Shown here one piece after another: positions 1 through 8,421 of a stretch of 64,000 nt of DNA. Numbering within the stretch: position 1 is the stretch's first letter; each line of letters opens with the position of its first letter. The position numbers and the translations under genes are program-made. This stretch comes from JAGPUQ01 sp049325095 (lineage in GTDB: Bacteria; Pseudomonadota; Gammaproteobacteria; Pseudomonadales; Porticoccaceae): NCBI GenBank assembly GCA_049325095.1, contig JBMOPO010000053.1:124001-188000 (forward strand). Direction: 5' to 3'. The notes below the pieces were generated by a model. That model was not told where the DNA came from. It searched no databases and saw only the letters and a program-made list of their open reading frames with translations.

Positions 1-2
1 TG

Positions 3-386
3 GAGCGCGCCGGCGGCGGCTCCATCATCAATATCTCCTCGGGCGCCGGCATCGTCGGCTTCCCGGCCGCCGGCGGCTACAGTTGCAGCAAGGGCGCGGT
101 GCGGCTGATCACCAAGGCCATGGCGCTGGAGTGCGCCCAGCGCAGGAACAAGGTGCGAGTGAACTCCATCCACCCGGGGCCGATCCTCACCCCCATGCTG
201 GAACAGGGTATGGCCGATCTGGGCGGCACCCCGCAGGTGCGCACCATGTTCGAGCAGCTCGCGCCCCTGGGCCACCTGGGCGAACCGCTCGACATCGCCC
301 AGGGCGTGCTCTACCTGGCCAGCGACGAGTCCAAGTACGTCACCGGCGCCGAGCTGGTAATCGACGGCGGCTTCATCGCCCAGTAG
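3..386 (+). CDS. SDR family oxidoreductase, 5'-truncated by the window edge
   Basis: This is the C-terminal part of a classical short-chain dehydrogenase/reductase (NAD(P)-dependent alcohol/ketone interconversion, cytoplasmic). The visible reading frame starts at base 3 and has no start codon inside the window. The catalytic serine region (IINISSGAG) is followed by YSCSK, the YxxxK active-site motif. After it come the NSIHPG segment and the usual C-terminal block VTGAELVIDGG. About 127 residues of an expected ~250 are present. The substrate cannot be inferred. The following amidohydrolase on the same strand begins about 200 bp downstream, so the two may share a catabolic operon, but no substrate link is visible. 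Confidence 0.9.
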   Translation, partial: ERAGGGSIINISSGAGIVGFPAAGGYSCSKGAVRLITKAMALECAQRRNKVRVNSIHPGPILTPMLEQGMADLGGTPQVRTMFEQLAPLGHLGEPLDIAQGVLYLASDESKYVTGAELVIDGGFIAQ

Positions 387-591
387 GCGGCGTGACCGGA
401 ACCCGGGCGCCGGCCGCAGGACGGTACCCGGGCGGTGGCCCGCACCGGCGCCCTGGGCTATGCTCGGGGCCATAAGTCCTTGCGCGGCGTGCCGAAAGGC
501 GCCACTGCGACAATCCGCCCGCATCGCCCGCACGCCCCAGCGCAGCGCCCGCCGGATTTTTCATCGAGATGCACCGCATCGGGAGCCTTCC

Positions 592-2301
592 ATGAGTTAC
601 GACCTCGTCATCAAAAATGGCACCGTGATCGACGGTTCCGGCCTGCCCCGCTATCGCGCCGACGTCGGCGTGATCGGGGGCAAAATCGCCCACATCGGGC
701 GCATCCGCGAAGCGGCCCGGGAGACCCTCGACGCCGAGGGCCAGGTGGTCACCCCGGGCTTCATCGACGGCCACACCCACATGGACGCCCAGATCAACTG
801 GGATCCGCTGGGCACCTGCTCGGTCTGGCACGGCATCACCACCGTGGTGATGGGCAACTGCGGCTTCACGCTCGCGCCCTGCGCCGCCCGGGACAAGGCC
901 CTGGTGGTGCGCAACCTGGAGCGCGCCGAGGACATCGCCGGCGAGGCCATGGAGGCCGGCATCGACTGGACCTGGGAGACCTTCGCCGAGTATCTCGACA
1001 CCCTCGAGCGCCTGCCTAAGGGCATCAACTACAGCGGCTACGTCGGCCACTCGGCGCTGCGCACCTACGCCATGGGCGAGCGCGCCTTCAGCGAGGCGCC
1101 GACCGCCGACGAAATGCGCGCCATGAAGCAGGAGCTGGAATCCGCCATGCGCGCCGGCGCGATCGGCTTTTCCACCTCCCGCACCCGCAACCACCAGACC
1201 CCGGATGGACAACCCGTAGCCAGCCGGGTCGCCACCTGGGACGAGGTGCGCGAGCTGGTGGGCGTGCTCGGCGAGCTGGATGCCGGCATCGTCGAGATCG
1301 CCAACGAGGAGGTCGGCCGCGACCCCGAAGCCCAGCGCGCCTACCAAGTCCGGCTGCGCGATCTGGCCGTGGAATCCGGCCGGCCGCTCACCTTCGGCAT
1401 GTTCAGCAGCCGCCGCGCGCCGGACATCTGGCCCGGCTACTTCGACCTGCTCGACGAGACCGCGGCCCTGGGCGGGCGCATGTTCATCCAGGCCCACAGC
1501 CGTGCGCTGAACGTGCTGATGTCCTTCGAAACCCGGCTGCCGTTCGACAGGTTCCCGGTGTGGAAGGAGTTCCGCAGGAAGTCCCTGGCCGAGCAGGAGG
1601 CCGGCCTGCGCGATCCGCTGCTGCGCGCCCAACTGATCGAGGCGGCCGCCGGCAACCAGATGGAACAGCAGGGCGTGGGCGCCGAGATGCGCCGCCCCGA
1701 CTACGACTGGCTGTTCGTGATGGACACCATCGCCGGCCCGCACCGCTCGGTGGCCGAGATCGCCCGCGAGCGCGGCGTGACCCCGGTCGAGGCGATGATC
1801 GACCTGGCCCTGGAACACGACCTGCGGCTGTTCTTCCGCCAGCCGCTGTTCAACGAGATCGACGAGCACGTGCTGGCCATGATGCGCCATCCGCGCTCGG
1901 TGGTGACCTTCTCCGACTCCGGCGCCCACGTCTCCCAGATCATGGATTCCTCCCTGCAGACCCATCTGCTCAGCCACTGGGTGCGCGAGCGGCAGGCGTT
2001 CACCCTGGAAGAAGCCGTGCGCATGCTCACCCTGGTGCCGGCCACCGCCTGGGGCTTCCACGACCGCGGGCTGATTCGCGTGGGCCTGGCCGCCGATCTG
2101 CTCGTGTTCGATCCCGACCGGGTGATGCCGCAGATGCCGGAAGTGCGCCACGACCTGCCCGCCGGCGCCCGCCGCCTGGTGCAGAAGGCCGACGGCATCT
2201 CGGCCACCGTGGTCAACGGCAGGGTGCTGATGCGCAACGGCGAGCACACCGGCGCCTATCCCGGACAACTGCTGCGCGGGCCGCTGGCGGCGCAGCGCTG
2301 A
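592..2301 (+). CDS. N-acyl-D-amino-acid deacylase / D-aminoacylase-like amidohydrolase
   Basis: A 569-residue metal-dependent amidohydrolase of the D-aminoacylase group, which hydrolyses N-acyl or other cyclic and linear amide bonds in the cytoplasm. The N-terminal small beta domain (DLVIKNGTVIDGSG) is followed by the metal-binding GFIDGHTHMD motif. The TIM-barrel signature NCGF(T)LAPC is typical of this group, and a late FSDSGAHVSQ segment carries the conserved aspartate. The C-terminus returns to the small domain (GLAADLLVFDPDRV). The ATG at 592 starts the conserved fold. The open frame continues 44 codons upstream, but that stretch has arginine-rich, non-conserved composition. The exact substrate is unknown; dihydropyrimidinase-type activity is less likely given the NCGF motif. 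Confidence 0.88.
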   Translation: MSYDLVIKNGTVIDGSGLPRYRADVGVIGGKIAHIGRIREAARETLDAEGQVVTPGFIDGHTHMDAQINWDPLGTCSVWHGITTVVMGNCGFTLAPCAARDKALVVRNLERAEDIAGEAMEAGIDWTWETFAEYLDTLERLPKGINYSGYVGHSALRTYAMGERAFSEAPTADEMRAMKQELESAMRAGAIGFSTSRTRNHQTPDGQPVASRVATWDEVRELVGVLGELDAGIVEIANEEVGRDPEAQRAYQVRLRDLAVESGRPLTFGMFSSRRAPDIWPGYFDLLDETAALGGRMFIQAHSRALNVLMSFETRLPFDRFPVWKEFRRKSLAEQEAGLRDPLLRAQLIEAAAGNQMEQQGVGAEMRRPDYDWLFVMDTIAGPHRSVAEIARERGVTPVEAMIDLALEHDLRLFFRQPLFNEIDEHVLAMMRHPRSVVTFSDSGAHVSQIMDSSLQTHLLSHWVRERQAFTLEEAVRMLTLVPATAWGFHDRGLIRVGLAADLLVFDPDRVMPQMPEVRHDLPAGARRLVQKADGISATVVNGRVLMRNGEHTGAYPGQLLRGPLAAQR

Positions 2302-2327
2302 GGGTCGTGCCGGATGCGCCTTGGGGA

Positions 2328-2363
2328 TTGCCGGATGCGCCGCTGCACGGCTTATCCGGCCCA
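2328..2363. repeat. REP-type palindrome (enterobacterial-like)
   Basis: An imperfect palindrome with arms GCCGGATGCGCCG and CGGCTTATCCGGC lies between the convergent amidohydrolase and acyl-CoA dehydrogenase genes. Read on the minus strand it matches, position for position over most of its length, the well-known E. coli REP/BIME consensus (GGCCGGATAAG, loop, GCATCCGGCA). A half copy (GTGCCGGATGCGCC) precedes it at about 2308. REP units commonly stabilise or end mRNAs between convergent genes. The match is by eye. Confidence 0.6.
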
Positions 2364-2398
2364 CGCCCATGCCGGCGCGCGTAGTGGTCTTAGGGGTA

Positions 2399-2449
2399 GC
2401 AGCGCATCCACCATCGGTCCTGCCGGCGGCGTAGGGGGCAAGCGCAGCG
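2399..2449. repeat. 51-bp dispersed repeat, copy 1
   Basis: This sequence recurs at 5171-5221 with three mismatches in 51 positions and in the same orientation. It starts GCAGCGCATCCACCATCGG and ends GGCAAGCGCAGCG. In this copy the decamer GCAGCGCATC occurs at both ends as a direct repeat. It sits in the convergent intergenic space beside the REP-like palindrome, an arrangement typical of small non-autonomous palindromic repeats. Confidence 0.75.
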
Positions 2450-2521
2450 CATCGACAACGGCTTGCGCAGACGGCGGCAGGACCAGGCGAGCGCGCTGAC
2501 GCTGGTCCGCCCTGGGCGAGA

Positions 2522-3688
2522 CTATTGCCCTTCCCGCAGCCGATTGCGCGCCAGAACCCAGCGATGGACTTCGCTCGGTCCCTCGTAGATGCGCATCACC
2601 CGCACCCGCTGCGCCATCAGTTGCAGCGGCAGCTCCTTGGTCATGCCCATGGCGCCGTGGGCCTGCATGGCCCAGTCGATGACATCGGTGGCGAGTTCGG
2701 TGCCGTAGAGCTTGATCATGCTGGCCTCGGTGCGCACATCGGCGCCCGCATCCTGCCGGCAGGCGGCGTGCCAGAGCATGAGTTGCAGACAGTGGATGCG
2801 GGTCTCGGCATCGGCTACCCACCACTGGATCGCCTGGCGGTCCGCCAGCAGCGCGCCAAAAGTGGTGCGCTCGTTGGCGTGCCGGCAGAGCATTGCGAGC
2901 GCGCGGCGCGCCATGCCCAGGCACCAGGCGCCCATCTGCAGGCGGCGCACGATCAGGCGCAGTTGCATGGGCGCGAAGCCCTGACCCTCGGCGCCCAGCA
3001 ATTGCGAAGCCGGCAGGCGACAGTTGTCCAGTACCACCTCGAAAGTGGTGTGGCCGCCGATGATGGGAATGGCGCGCGCCACTTCGAAACCCGGCGTGCC
3101 GCGGTCCACCACAAACGCCGAGATACCGCCGCGCGCGCCCCGCGCCGGGTCGGTAACCGCCATCACCACGGTGAAATCGGCCTCGTCCACCTTGCTGACC
3201 CAGATCTTGCGGCCGTCCAGCACCCAGTCGTCGCCGTCGCGCCGGGCACGGGTGATCATCGCCGCCGGATCCGCGCCCGCGCCGGGTTCGGAAATGGCGA
3301 TGGCGGAGATGGTCTCGCCGCGCGCATAGGGCTCCAGATACTTGACGCGCTGAGCGTCGTTCACCGTGGCCTGGAGCATGTGCAGGTTGGGCGAGTCGGG
3401 CGGAAAGGTAAAAGGCGTCACGGTGCGCCCGAGTGCTTCATTCACGCCCACCATGGCGAGCGCCGGCAGTTCGGCGCCGCCAGTGGCAGCCGGGCAGTCG
3501 AGTCCCCACAGCCCCAGCTCGCGGCATTGCCGGTGCAGGGGTTCCAGCTCCGCCGGGGTCAGGCGGTAGCCTCCGCCCGCGGCTTCGCGGGCCAGGACGG
3601 TGGCTTCGAGCGGCATCAGCGCCTCATCCACGAAACGGTTCACCGTGGTGTTGATGAGGCGGTATTCCTCGTCGAGATCGAAATTCAC
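2522..3688 (-). CDS. acyl-CoA dehydrogenase family protein
   Basis: A 388-residue flavoprotein that oxidises an acyl-CoA at the alpha-beta bond, passing electrons to ETF. The three-domain layout is visible. An alpha-helical N-terminus begins MNFDLDEEYRLINTTVNRF. The mid beta domain contains AISEPGAGADPAAM (FAD/substrate contact) and DGRKIWVSKVDEADF. The C-terminal helices end with YEGPSEVHRWVLAR, where the glutamate corresponds to the catalytic base position of short-chain and ACAD10/11-like members. The ATG at 3688 opens directly on the conserved helix. It is 21 bp downstream of the MBL-fold hydrolase and likely co-transcribed with it. Chain-length preference cannot be read from sequence. 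Confidence 0.9.
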   Translation of the reverse strand: MNFDLDEEYRLINTTVNRFVDEALMPLEATVLAREAAGGGYRLTPAELEPLHRQCRELGLWGLDCPAATGGAELPALAMVGVNEALGRTVTPFTFPPDSPNLHMLQATVNDAQRVKYLEPYARGETISAIAISEPGAGADPAAMITRARRDGDDWVLDGRKIWVSKVDEADFTVVMAVTDPARGARGGISAFVVDRGTPGFEVARAIPIIGGHTTFEVVLDNCRLPASQLLGAEGQGFAPMQLRLIVRRLQMGAWCLGMARRALAMLCRHANERTTFGALLADRQAIQWWVADAETRIHCLQLMLWHAACRQDAGADVRTEASMIKLYGTELATDVIDWAMQAHGAMGMTKELPLQLMAQRVRVMRIYEGPSEVHRWVLARNRLREGQ

Positions 3689-3709
3689 TGGGTTTCTCCG
3701 GCAGGACGA

Positions 3710-4597
3710 TCAGTCAGCGGGAAGACGCACGCGCCGCGCGCCGTTGTGCTCGACGATGTAAACCCCCGTGGGGGTATGGAAATGGGTGCCCAGGACCATC
3801 ACGTCCCGGTCGCAATGATGGTCCACGAACGCCTGCCGGGTGCGTACCGCCAGCGCCTTGTCGGCGTCGGCCCTCTGGTGCCAGCCGGGCTCGGCGATCT
3901 GCACCGGGTGAATCATCATGTCGCCGGTGATCACGGCGCTCGCGCCCCGATGCGCGATCCGCACGCTGCAATGGCCCGGCGTGTGGCCGGGAGTCGGCAG
4001 CAGTTCGACCTGGTCGTCGATGGCCCAGTGGTTGTCCACCCACTGCACCTGACCGGCTTCGATGATGGGCAGCACGTTCTGCGTCATCGTGGCCTTGTCG
4101 TGAGGGTTGTCGCTGTGCTCCCAGGCGGCCCATTCGCGCCGGTTGAACAGGTAGCGGGCGTTGGGGAAGGTGGGCACCCAGCGGCCGTCCCTGAGGCGCG
4201 TGTTCCAGCCGGTGTGATCGACGTGCATGTGGGTGCAGAACACATAGTCGATGTCCTCGGGACGCAGGCCTGCCGCCGCCAGGTCGGTCAGGTAGCCGCT
4301 GTCGGTGCGGTCGTTCCACTGGGGAAAGCCCGAGCCCTGCTTGTGATTGCCGATACAGGTGTCCACCAGCACGCGGTGGTGGCGCGTCTCGATGATGAAG
4401 CTGTGGATACTGAGCCGCATGGCCTTGTCGGCGTCGACAAAGTGCGGCTGCAACCAGTCCAGATGGGGGTCGAAGGCGCTGCGGTCCTTGTCCACATACA
4501 GCACCTTGGGACTGAACGACTCGACGGTATCGATGATCTTGGTGACGGTCATGCCGCCGATATCAAAGCGCTGCGTGGTGGGCTGGTGTCGATTCAT
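3710..4597 (-). CDS. MBL-fold metallo-hydrolase
   Basis: A 295-residue zinc hydrolase of the metallo-beta-lactamase superfamily (lactonase/quorum-quenching-like subgroup; cytoplasmic, no signal peptide). Metal ligands are visible in order: CTHMHVDHTGW (HxHxDH), PTPGHTPGH, ITGDMMIHP (bridging Asp) and a late GTHFHTPTG histidine. The ATG at 4597 is preceded by a GGGGAG Shine-Dalgarno at good spacing. It lies upstream of the acyl-CoA dehydrogenase on the same strand, suggesting a two-gene operon for degradation of an ester, lactone or thioester intermediate. The substrate is unassigned. Confidence 0.88.
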   Translation of the reverse strand: MNRHQPTTQRFDIGGMTVTKIIDTVESFSPKVLYVDKDRSAFDPHLDWLQPHFVDADKAMRLSIHSFIIETRHHRVLVDTCIGNHKQGSGFPQWNDRTDSGYLTDLAAAGLRPEDIDYVFCTHMHVDHTGWNTRLRDGRWVPTFPNARYLFNRREWAAWEHSDNPHDKATMTQNVLPIIEAGQVQWVDNHWAIDDQVELLPTPGHTPGHCSVRIAHRGASAVITGDMMIHPVQIAEPGWHQRADADKALAVRTRQAFVDHHCDRDVMVLGTHFHTPTGVYIVEHNGARRVRLPAD

Positions 4598-4740
4598 ACT
4601 GTACTCCCCAATTGAGCAAAACCCTTTCTGTTGATACCGCTTGATGAATTGCCGGATTCCGCTGGGATGAAAGATATTTCACGGCCGTTGTTCCCGGTTC
4701 GAAACTTCGTCGGCGTCGACGCCCCAGGCCGTCGACGGGC

Positions 4741-5169
4741 TCATTGCCGTTCCAGAAAATTTTTCTGGAATGCGCGAATCCGCTCGGCATTTTTCCCCAG
4801 ATCGCTTTTTCCGACCCGGGACTTGGAACGGATGTCGATGCGACTCTCGCGCTCAGCGCCGGCGACGCGAATCACCACATCGTCCTTGAAGCCGTACCAG
4901 AAGCTGGTATCCGTGGCCTCGATGCGGCCCTGGTCAGGCACGGCGGCGACGATCTCCCAGCCCAGATCGCGGGCAGCGGCGAGCGCGCGGTCGAACGCGA
5001 CCGCGGAAGTCGTCGGCAGCACGATGGACTGGATGTCGGGATAGGCCGCCAGCTGCTGGCGGGCGCTGTCGGCGCCGTCGTAGGTGACGGGGTTGGGCGC
5101 GTCGGCGCGCAGCGGGACGATGACCTCGAACGGCGGCGGATGGTCGGTATCCGTGGTGATGTCGTGGAA
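4741..5169 (-). pseudogene. DUF1499 domain remnant, N-terminus lost
   Basis: The frame from 5169 to 4741 encodes 142 residues that match the DUF1499 family core from its first conserved motif (FHDITTDTDHPPPF) through the end. Conserved blocks include YPDIQ, GWEIVAA, GRIEATDTSFWYGFKDDVV and SRVGKSDLGKNAERIRAF. Full-length relatives usually have an N-terminal membrane segment before this core. Here the sequence runs instead into the 51-bp repeat at 5171 and then the end of gspD, with no ATG. The only canonical in-frame start is an internal GTG at 5022, which would drop a third of the domain. It is best read as a broken gene; function of the family is unknown. Confidence 0.75.
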
Positions 5170-5170
5170 T

Positions 5171-5221
5171 GCAGCGCATCCACCATCGGCCCTGCCGCTG
5201 GCGTAGGGGGCAAGCGCAGCG
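5171..5221. repeat. 51-bp dispersed repeat, copy 2 (at a gene break)
   Basis: Second copy of the repeat found at 2399-2449, with 48 of 51 positions identical. Its left edge lies within two bases of the point where DUF1499 homology stops. Its right edge is 51 bp from the gspD stop codon. The decamer GCAGCGCATC is present only at the left end here. The position suggests that repeat-mediated rearrangement or insertion removed the 5' half of the DUF1499 gene. Confidence 0.75.
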
Positions 5222-5272
5222 GACCCCCCATCTGCAGCGGTGCCGGGCGTTCTGCCGCGGCCCGGGCCGCGG

Positions 5273-7789
5273 TCACTCGGCCTCGGGTTGTGCCGGTGTC
5301 GCGGATTCGGCCGGTTCGGCGGATTTCCCGGCCTCGGGTTGCGCCGGTGTCGCGGATTCCCCTGGTTGGGCGGGTTTCTCGGCTCGGATCTCCGACCAGT
5401 TGACGATGCCGCCCAACGAGTTGGAAAACCGCTTGCGCATCTCGTCGGAGACTGCGCGCAGTTGTGCGTCGTTCTGGAGCGACTGCGGGGTGATCAACAC
5501 CACCAGCTCGGTGCGGTCGTTGGTGCGCGACTGAGTGCGGAACAGGTTGCCGAGCAGCGGAATGTCCTTGAGGAAGGGCACGCCGAGATCGCCCTGGGAG
5601 GTGTTGTCGCGGATCAGGCCGCCGAGCACCACGGTCTCGCCGGAGCGGACGGACACGCGGCTGAGAATCTCGCGCTGTAGAAAACTGCGCTGCTCGGTGG
5701 CCTCGTCGATCGGACCGACATCGGTCACCGCCTGGGCGATGTCCATGGTGACCAGGCCGCCGGCATTGACCGAGGGCAGCACGTTGAGCATCACCCCGGT
5801 GTCCTTGAACTCGATCGAAGTGGTGGTGTTGCCGCCGTCGGTGACGATGGTGGAGGAGCGCACCGGCTGCTGGTTGCCCACCTGGATCTGGGCGTTGTGG
5901 TTGTCGAGCACCATGATGCTGGGACTGGAGATGACGTTGACCAGGTTTTTCTGCGCCAGGGCGTTCAACACCGCCCGCACCTCGCCGGCGCGGTTGGTGA
6001 TGGTGTAGGAGAAACCCGGCTGCTGGGGCCCGATGCCACCGGAGGAATTGGGGTTGAACAGGCCGGTACCGGTGCGGCCGTTGCCGCCCAGGCCGTTGTT
6101 GAACGCCCATTGCAGGCCGTAGCTCAGCTCATCGGTGAGCGTGACTTCAAGGATGCTGGCCTCGATCAGGATCTGGGTGGGCGGCACGTCGAGGCGGCGC
6201 AGCGCATCGCGGATCTTTTCGTAGTCGCGGCGCGGGGCGTAGACCAACAGGGCGTTGTTGAACTCGTCGGAGACCACGCGGACATCGGGGCCGAATTCGA
6301 CGACGGCGGTCTGCGGCATGCCGCTCTGGCCGCCGCGCAGGCCGCCGCCCGCCAGGCCGCCGCCGGCGAGGCCGCCGGACCCGCCCAGGATGCCGCTGGT
6401 GCCACCAATATTGCTGGAGGTAAAGCCGCTGCGGCTGCTGCCGAAGGCGCCGCGGTTGCTCCCGCTCCCGAAGCCGCCGCCGCTGCTGCCAAAGGCGCCG
6501 CTGCGACCGCTGCCCATGCCGGTGCGGCCACCGCCGAAGCCGCCACCACCGAAGGCGCCGCCGCCCAGGCGCGACCCGCCCAGTCCCGGCGCCACTCCGG
6601 AATCGGCGCCGCCCGCCGGCGTGGTGCTGCCGCCATAGAGGGCGTTGAGGAGCTCCGCCAGATGCTCGGAGGTGCCGTTCTGCACCTCGTAGACGAACAA
6701 CTGGGGCTCATTGCCATCGCCGCGCGGCTGGTCGAAGCGCTCGATCCAATCGCGGGCCCGATCCAGGTAGTGGGCGCGCGAGGTGACCACCAGCAGGGCA
6801 TTGAGGCGCTCCAGGGCGATCACCTTCACCACCCCGGCGAGCGGCCCGGGCAGGCCCAGGCCGGCCGCTCCGGGGCCTTGATCCGGGGCCGTGCCGGGCT
6901 TCTGTTCGCCGCCGCCGGCGGCGACGCGGCCCGCGGGGGGCTTGCCGGGGGCGGCGCCCTCGCCCTCTCCGGAGAGCGCGCTCAGTGCCGCCGCCACCTC
7001 GGCGACGTTGACGTGTTCCAGGGGAAAGAGCCCGATCGACATGCCGTCGAGCACGTCGATATCGAAGGTCCGGACGATATCCAGGTAGCCGTCGATCTGG
7101 GAGCGGCTGCCGGCCAGGATGAGCAGGTTGCGCAGCCCGTCGACGCGCAGGATGGCGTTGGGGTCCGCGATCGGCGCCAGGATATCGGCCGCCGCCTGGG
7201 CGCCGATGAAGCGCAGCGGCACGATCACCAGGTTCTGGCCGGGCGGCAGGGCGCCGCCGAGATTGCCCAGATTGGGGGCGATCCCGCGCAGGGTTTCGGG
7301 CTTGCCGACGTGGTAGACGCCGCCCTCGCCGACCACCAGGGCGAGGCCGTTGGCCTGCAACAGTGCCTCGAACACCGGCAGCAACTGCTCGCGGGGCAGC
7401 GGCTGGACGGTATGGATGGTCAGGGAGCCGTCCACCGGCTGGTTGATGACATAGGGGAGCTGGAGGATGTCGCCGAGCACGGCGTGGATCACCTCGGTGA
7501 CCGGCGCCTGCTCGAAATCCAGGGACACCGGGTCGCCGGCGCCGACCCCGTCGGGCAGCGGCCGCGGCGGCTTGAACAGCTGATCGTCACCGCGCAGGAT
7601 CAACGGCTCCTTGTTGGGGCGCTGTTCGGGCTCGGGTTCGGGTTCGGGCGCCGGTACCCGCTCCGCGGCCCGGCCCGCGATGGGGATCACCAGCTCGCGC
7701 CGCTGGTCCATGGGTCCGGCGCAACCCGCCACCAGCAGCGCCAACAGCGCAATGCCGGCCCCAACCGTTCTCGACGCAGGAGACTTCAT
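5273..7789 (-). CDS. gspD: type II secretion system secretin GspD
   Basis: An 838-residue outer-membrane secretin that forms the exit channel of the type II secretion system. The N-terminus is a lipoprotein signal (LLALLVAGCAG, lipobox cysteine near residue 23). After a proline/glutamate-rich linker come the N0 domain, N1-N3 domains and the C-terminal secretin barrel (SYTITNRAGEVRAVLNAL, NVISSPSIMVLDNHNAQIQV, GLIRDNTSQGDLGVPFLKDI). Between N2/N3 segments there is a glycine/serine-rich insert of roughly 100 residues (about residues 390-495). The C-terminus ends in a duplicated ATPAQPEA-type tail encoded by a 28-bp direct repeat. It is the last gene of the gspG-to-gspD operon, an Xps-type order. 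Confidence 0.95.
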   Translation of the reverse strand: MKSPASRTVGAGIALLALLVAGCAGPMDQRRELVIPIAGRAAERVPAPEPEPEPEQRPNKEPLILRGDDQLFKPPRPLPDGVGAGDPVSLDFEQAPVTEVIHAVLGDILQLPYVINQPVDGSLTIHTVQPLPREQLLPVFEALLQANGLALVVGEGGVYHVGKPETLRGIAPNLGNLGGALPPGQNLVIVPLRFIGAQAAADILAPIADPNAILRVDGLRNLLILAGSRSQIDGYLDIVRTFDIDVLDGMSIGLFPLEHVNVAEVAAALSALSGEGEGAAPGKPPAGRVAAGGGEQKPGTAPDQGPGAAGLGLPGPLAGVVKVIALERLNALLVVTSRAHYLDRARDWIERFDQPRGDGNEPQLFVYEVQNGTSEHLAELLNALYGGSTTPAGGADSGVAPGLGGSRLGGGAFGGGGFGGGRTGMGSGRSGAFGSSGGGFGSGSNRGAFGSSRSGFTSSNIGGTSGILGGSGGLAGGGLAGGGLRGGQSGMPQTAVVEFGPDVRVVSDEFNNALLVYAPRRDYEKIRDALRRLDVPPTQILIEASILEVTLTDELSYGLQWAFNNGLGGNGRTGTGLFNPNSSGGIGPQQPGFSYTITNRAGEVRAVLNALAQKNLVNVISSPSIMVLDNHNAQIQVGNQQPVRSSTIVTDGGNTTTSIEFKDTGVMLNVLPSVNAGGLVTMDIAQAVTDVGPIDEATEQRSFLQREILSRVSVRSGETVVLGGLIRDNTSQGDLGVPFLKDIPLLGNLFRTQSRTNDRTELVVLITPQSLQNDAQLRAVSDEMRKRFSNSLGGIVNWSEIRAEKPAQPGESATPAQPEAGKSAEPAESATPAQPEAE
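5281..5359. repeat. 28-bp direct repeat within the gspD 3' end
   Basis: Two copies (5281-5308 and 5332-5359) differ by one base and are offset by 51 bp, in frame. They encode the repeated SATPAQPEA-type peptide at the GspD C-terminus, outside the secretin barrel. In-frame length change by slippage or recombination is plausible. Confidence 0.85.
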
Positions 7790-7794
7790 GGTCT

Positions 7795-8421
7795 TCAGTC
7801 CTTGTTTTCTGCTTGGTTGAATCGCGCCGCCCGCTCCCGCGCGGCGCGCAATGCCGCCTGGCGCTCGGCCGGTGTCGAGGGCCGGCCGTTGCGCGCGGCG
7901 GCGGCGCCCTTGGCCGGCTTCGCCGCGGGCTCGGGAGTGGCCACCATGCCGCCCAGTTGGGGGCGGCGCTCAAGGGCCAGCGCCCGGGTTTGGCCATCGG
8001 CGGCGATCAGCGTGGCGCCGGTGGCGCTGACCGACAACAGCCGCCAGCCCTGCCATTCGCCGCCGGCCCGCAGCCGGGAGACCTCCTTGCCGTTGCCCAG
8101 CAGCACGCCGGCATTGCCGCCCGACCCGTAGATGCCGAGCAGGGTCACGCCCGCCAGCGGGTCCGGCGCGGCCTCGGGCGCGGGCGCCTCGACCGCCTCG
8201 GGCTCGGGCGGCCGGCGCTGCGGCAGGAACAGCGGCCGGGCGGCGATATCGACCAGCAGTTCGCCGCTGACCGCCGGCGCCGCGCTCCCGGCGACGGGTG
8301 CCGGCACCTCGGCCGGATGGGGCGGCGGCGGCTGCCAGTGGCTGTCGATCAGCGCCAACAGCAGGGCGGTGGCGGCGGACAATCCCAGCGCCAGACCGAT
8401 CAACAGCCGCTGCGCCGTCAT
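7795..8421 (-). CDS. type II secretion inner-membrane connector (GspC HR-domain / XpsN-like)
   Basis: A 208-residue bitopic protein: a short cytoplasmic start (MTAQRLL), one membrane helix (residues ~6-25), a proline-rich linker, then an HR-like beta domain (LAGVTLLGIYGSGGNAGVLL ... WRLLSVSATGATLIA). The HR domain in GspC contacts the secretin N0 domain. No PDZ domain follows; instead there is an alanine/arginine-rich helical tail. Position between gspM and gspD is that of XpsN in Xanthomonas, which stands in for GspC. The ATG at 8421 overlaps the gspM stop (ATGA), so translation is probably coupled. A PilP-like name is possible but the context favours type II secretion. Confidence 0.78.
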   Translation of the reverse strand: MTAQRLLIGLALGLSAATALLLALIDSHWQPPPPHPAEVPAPVAGSAAPAVSGELLVDIAARPLFLPQRRPPEPEAVEAPAPEAAPDPLAGVTLLGIYGSGGNAGVLLGNGKEVSRLRAGGEWQGWRLLSVSATGATLIAADGQTRALALERRPQLGGMVATPEPAAKPAKGAAAARNGRPSTPAERQAALRAARERAARFNQAENKD

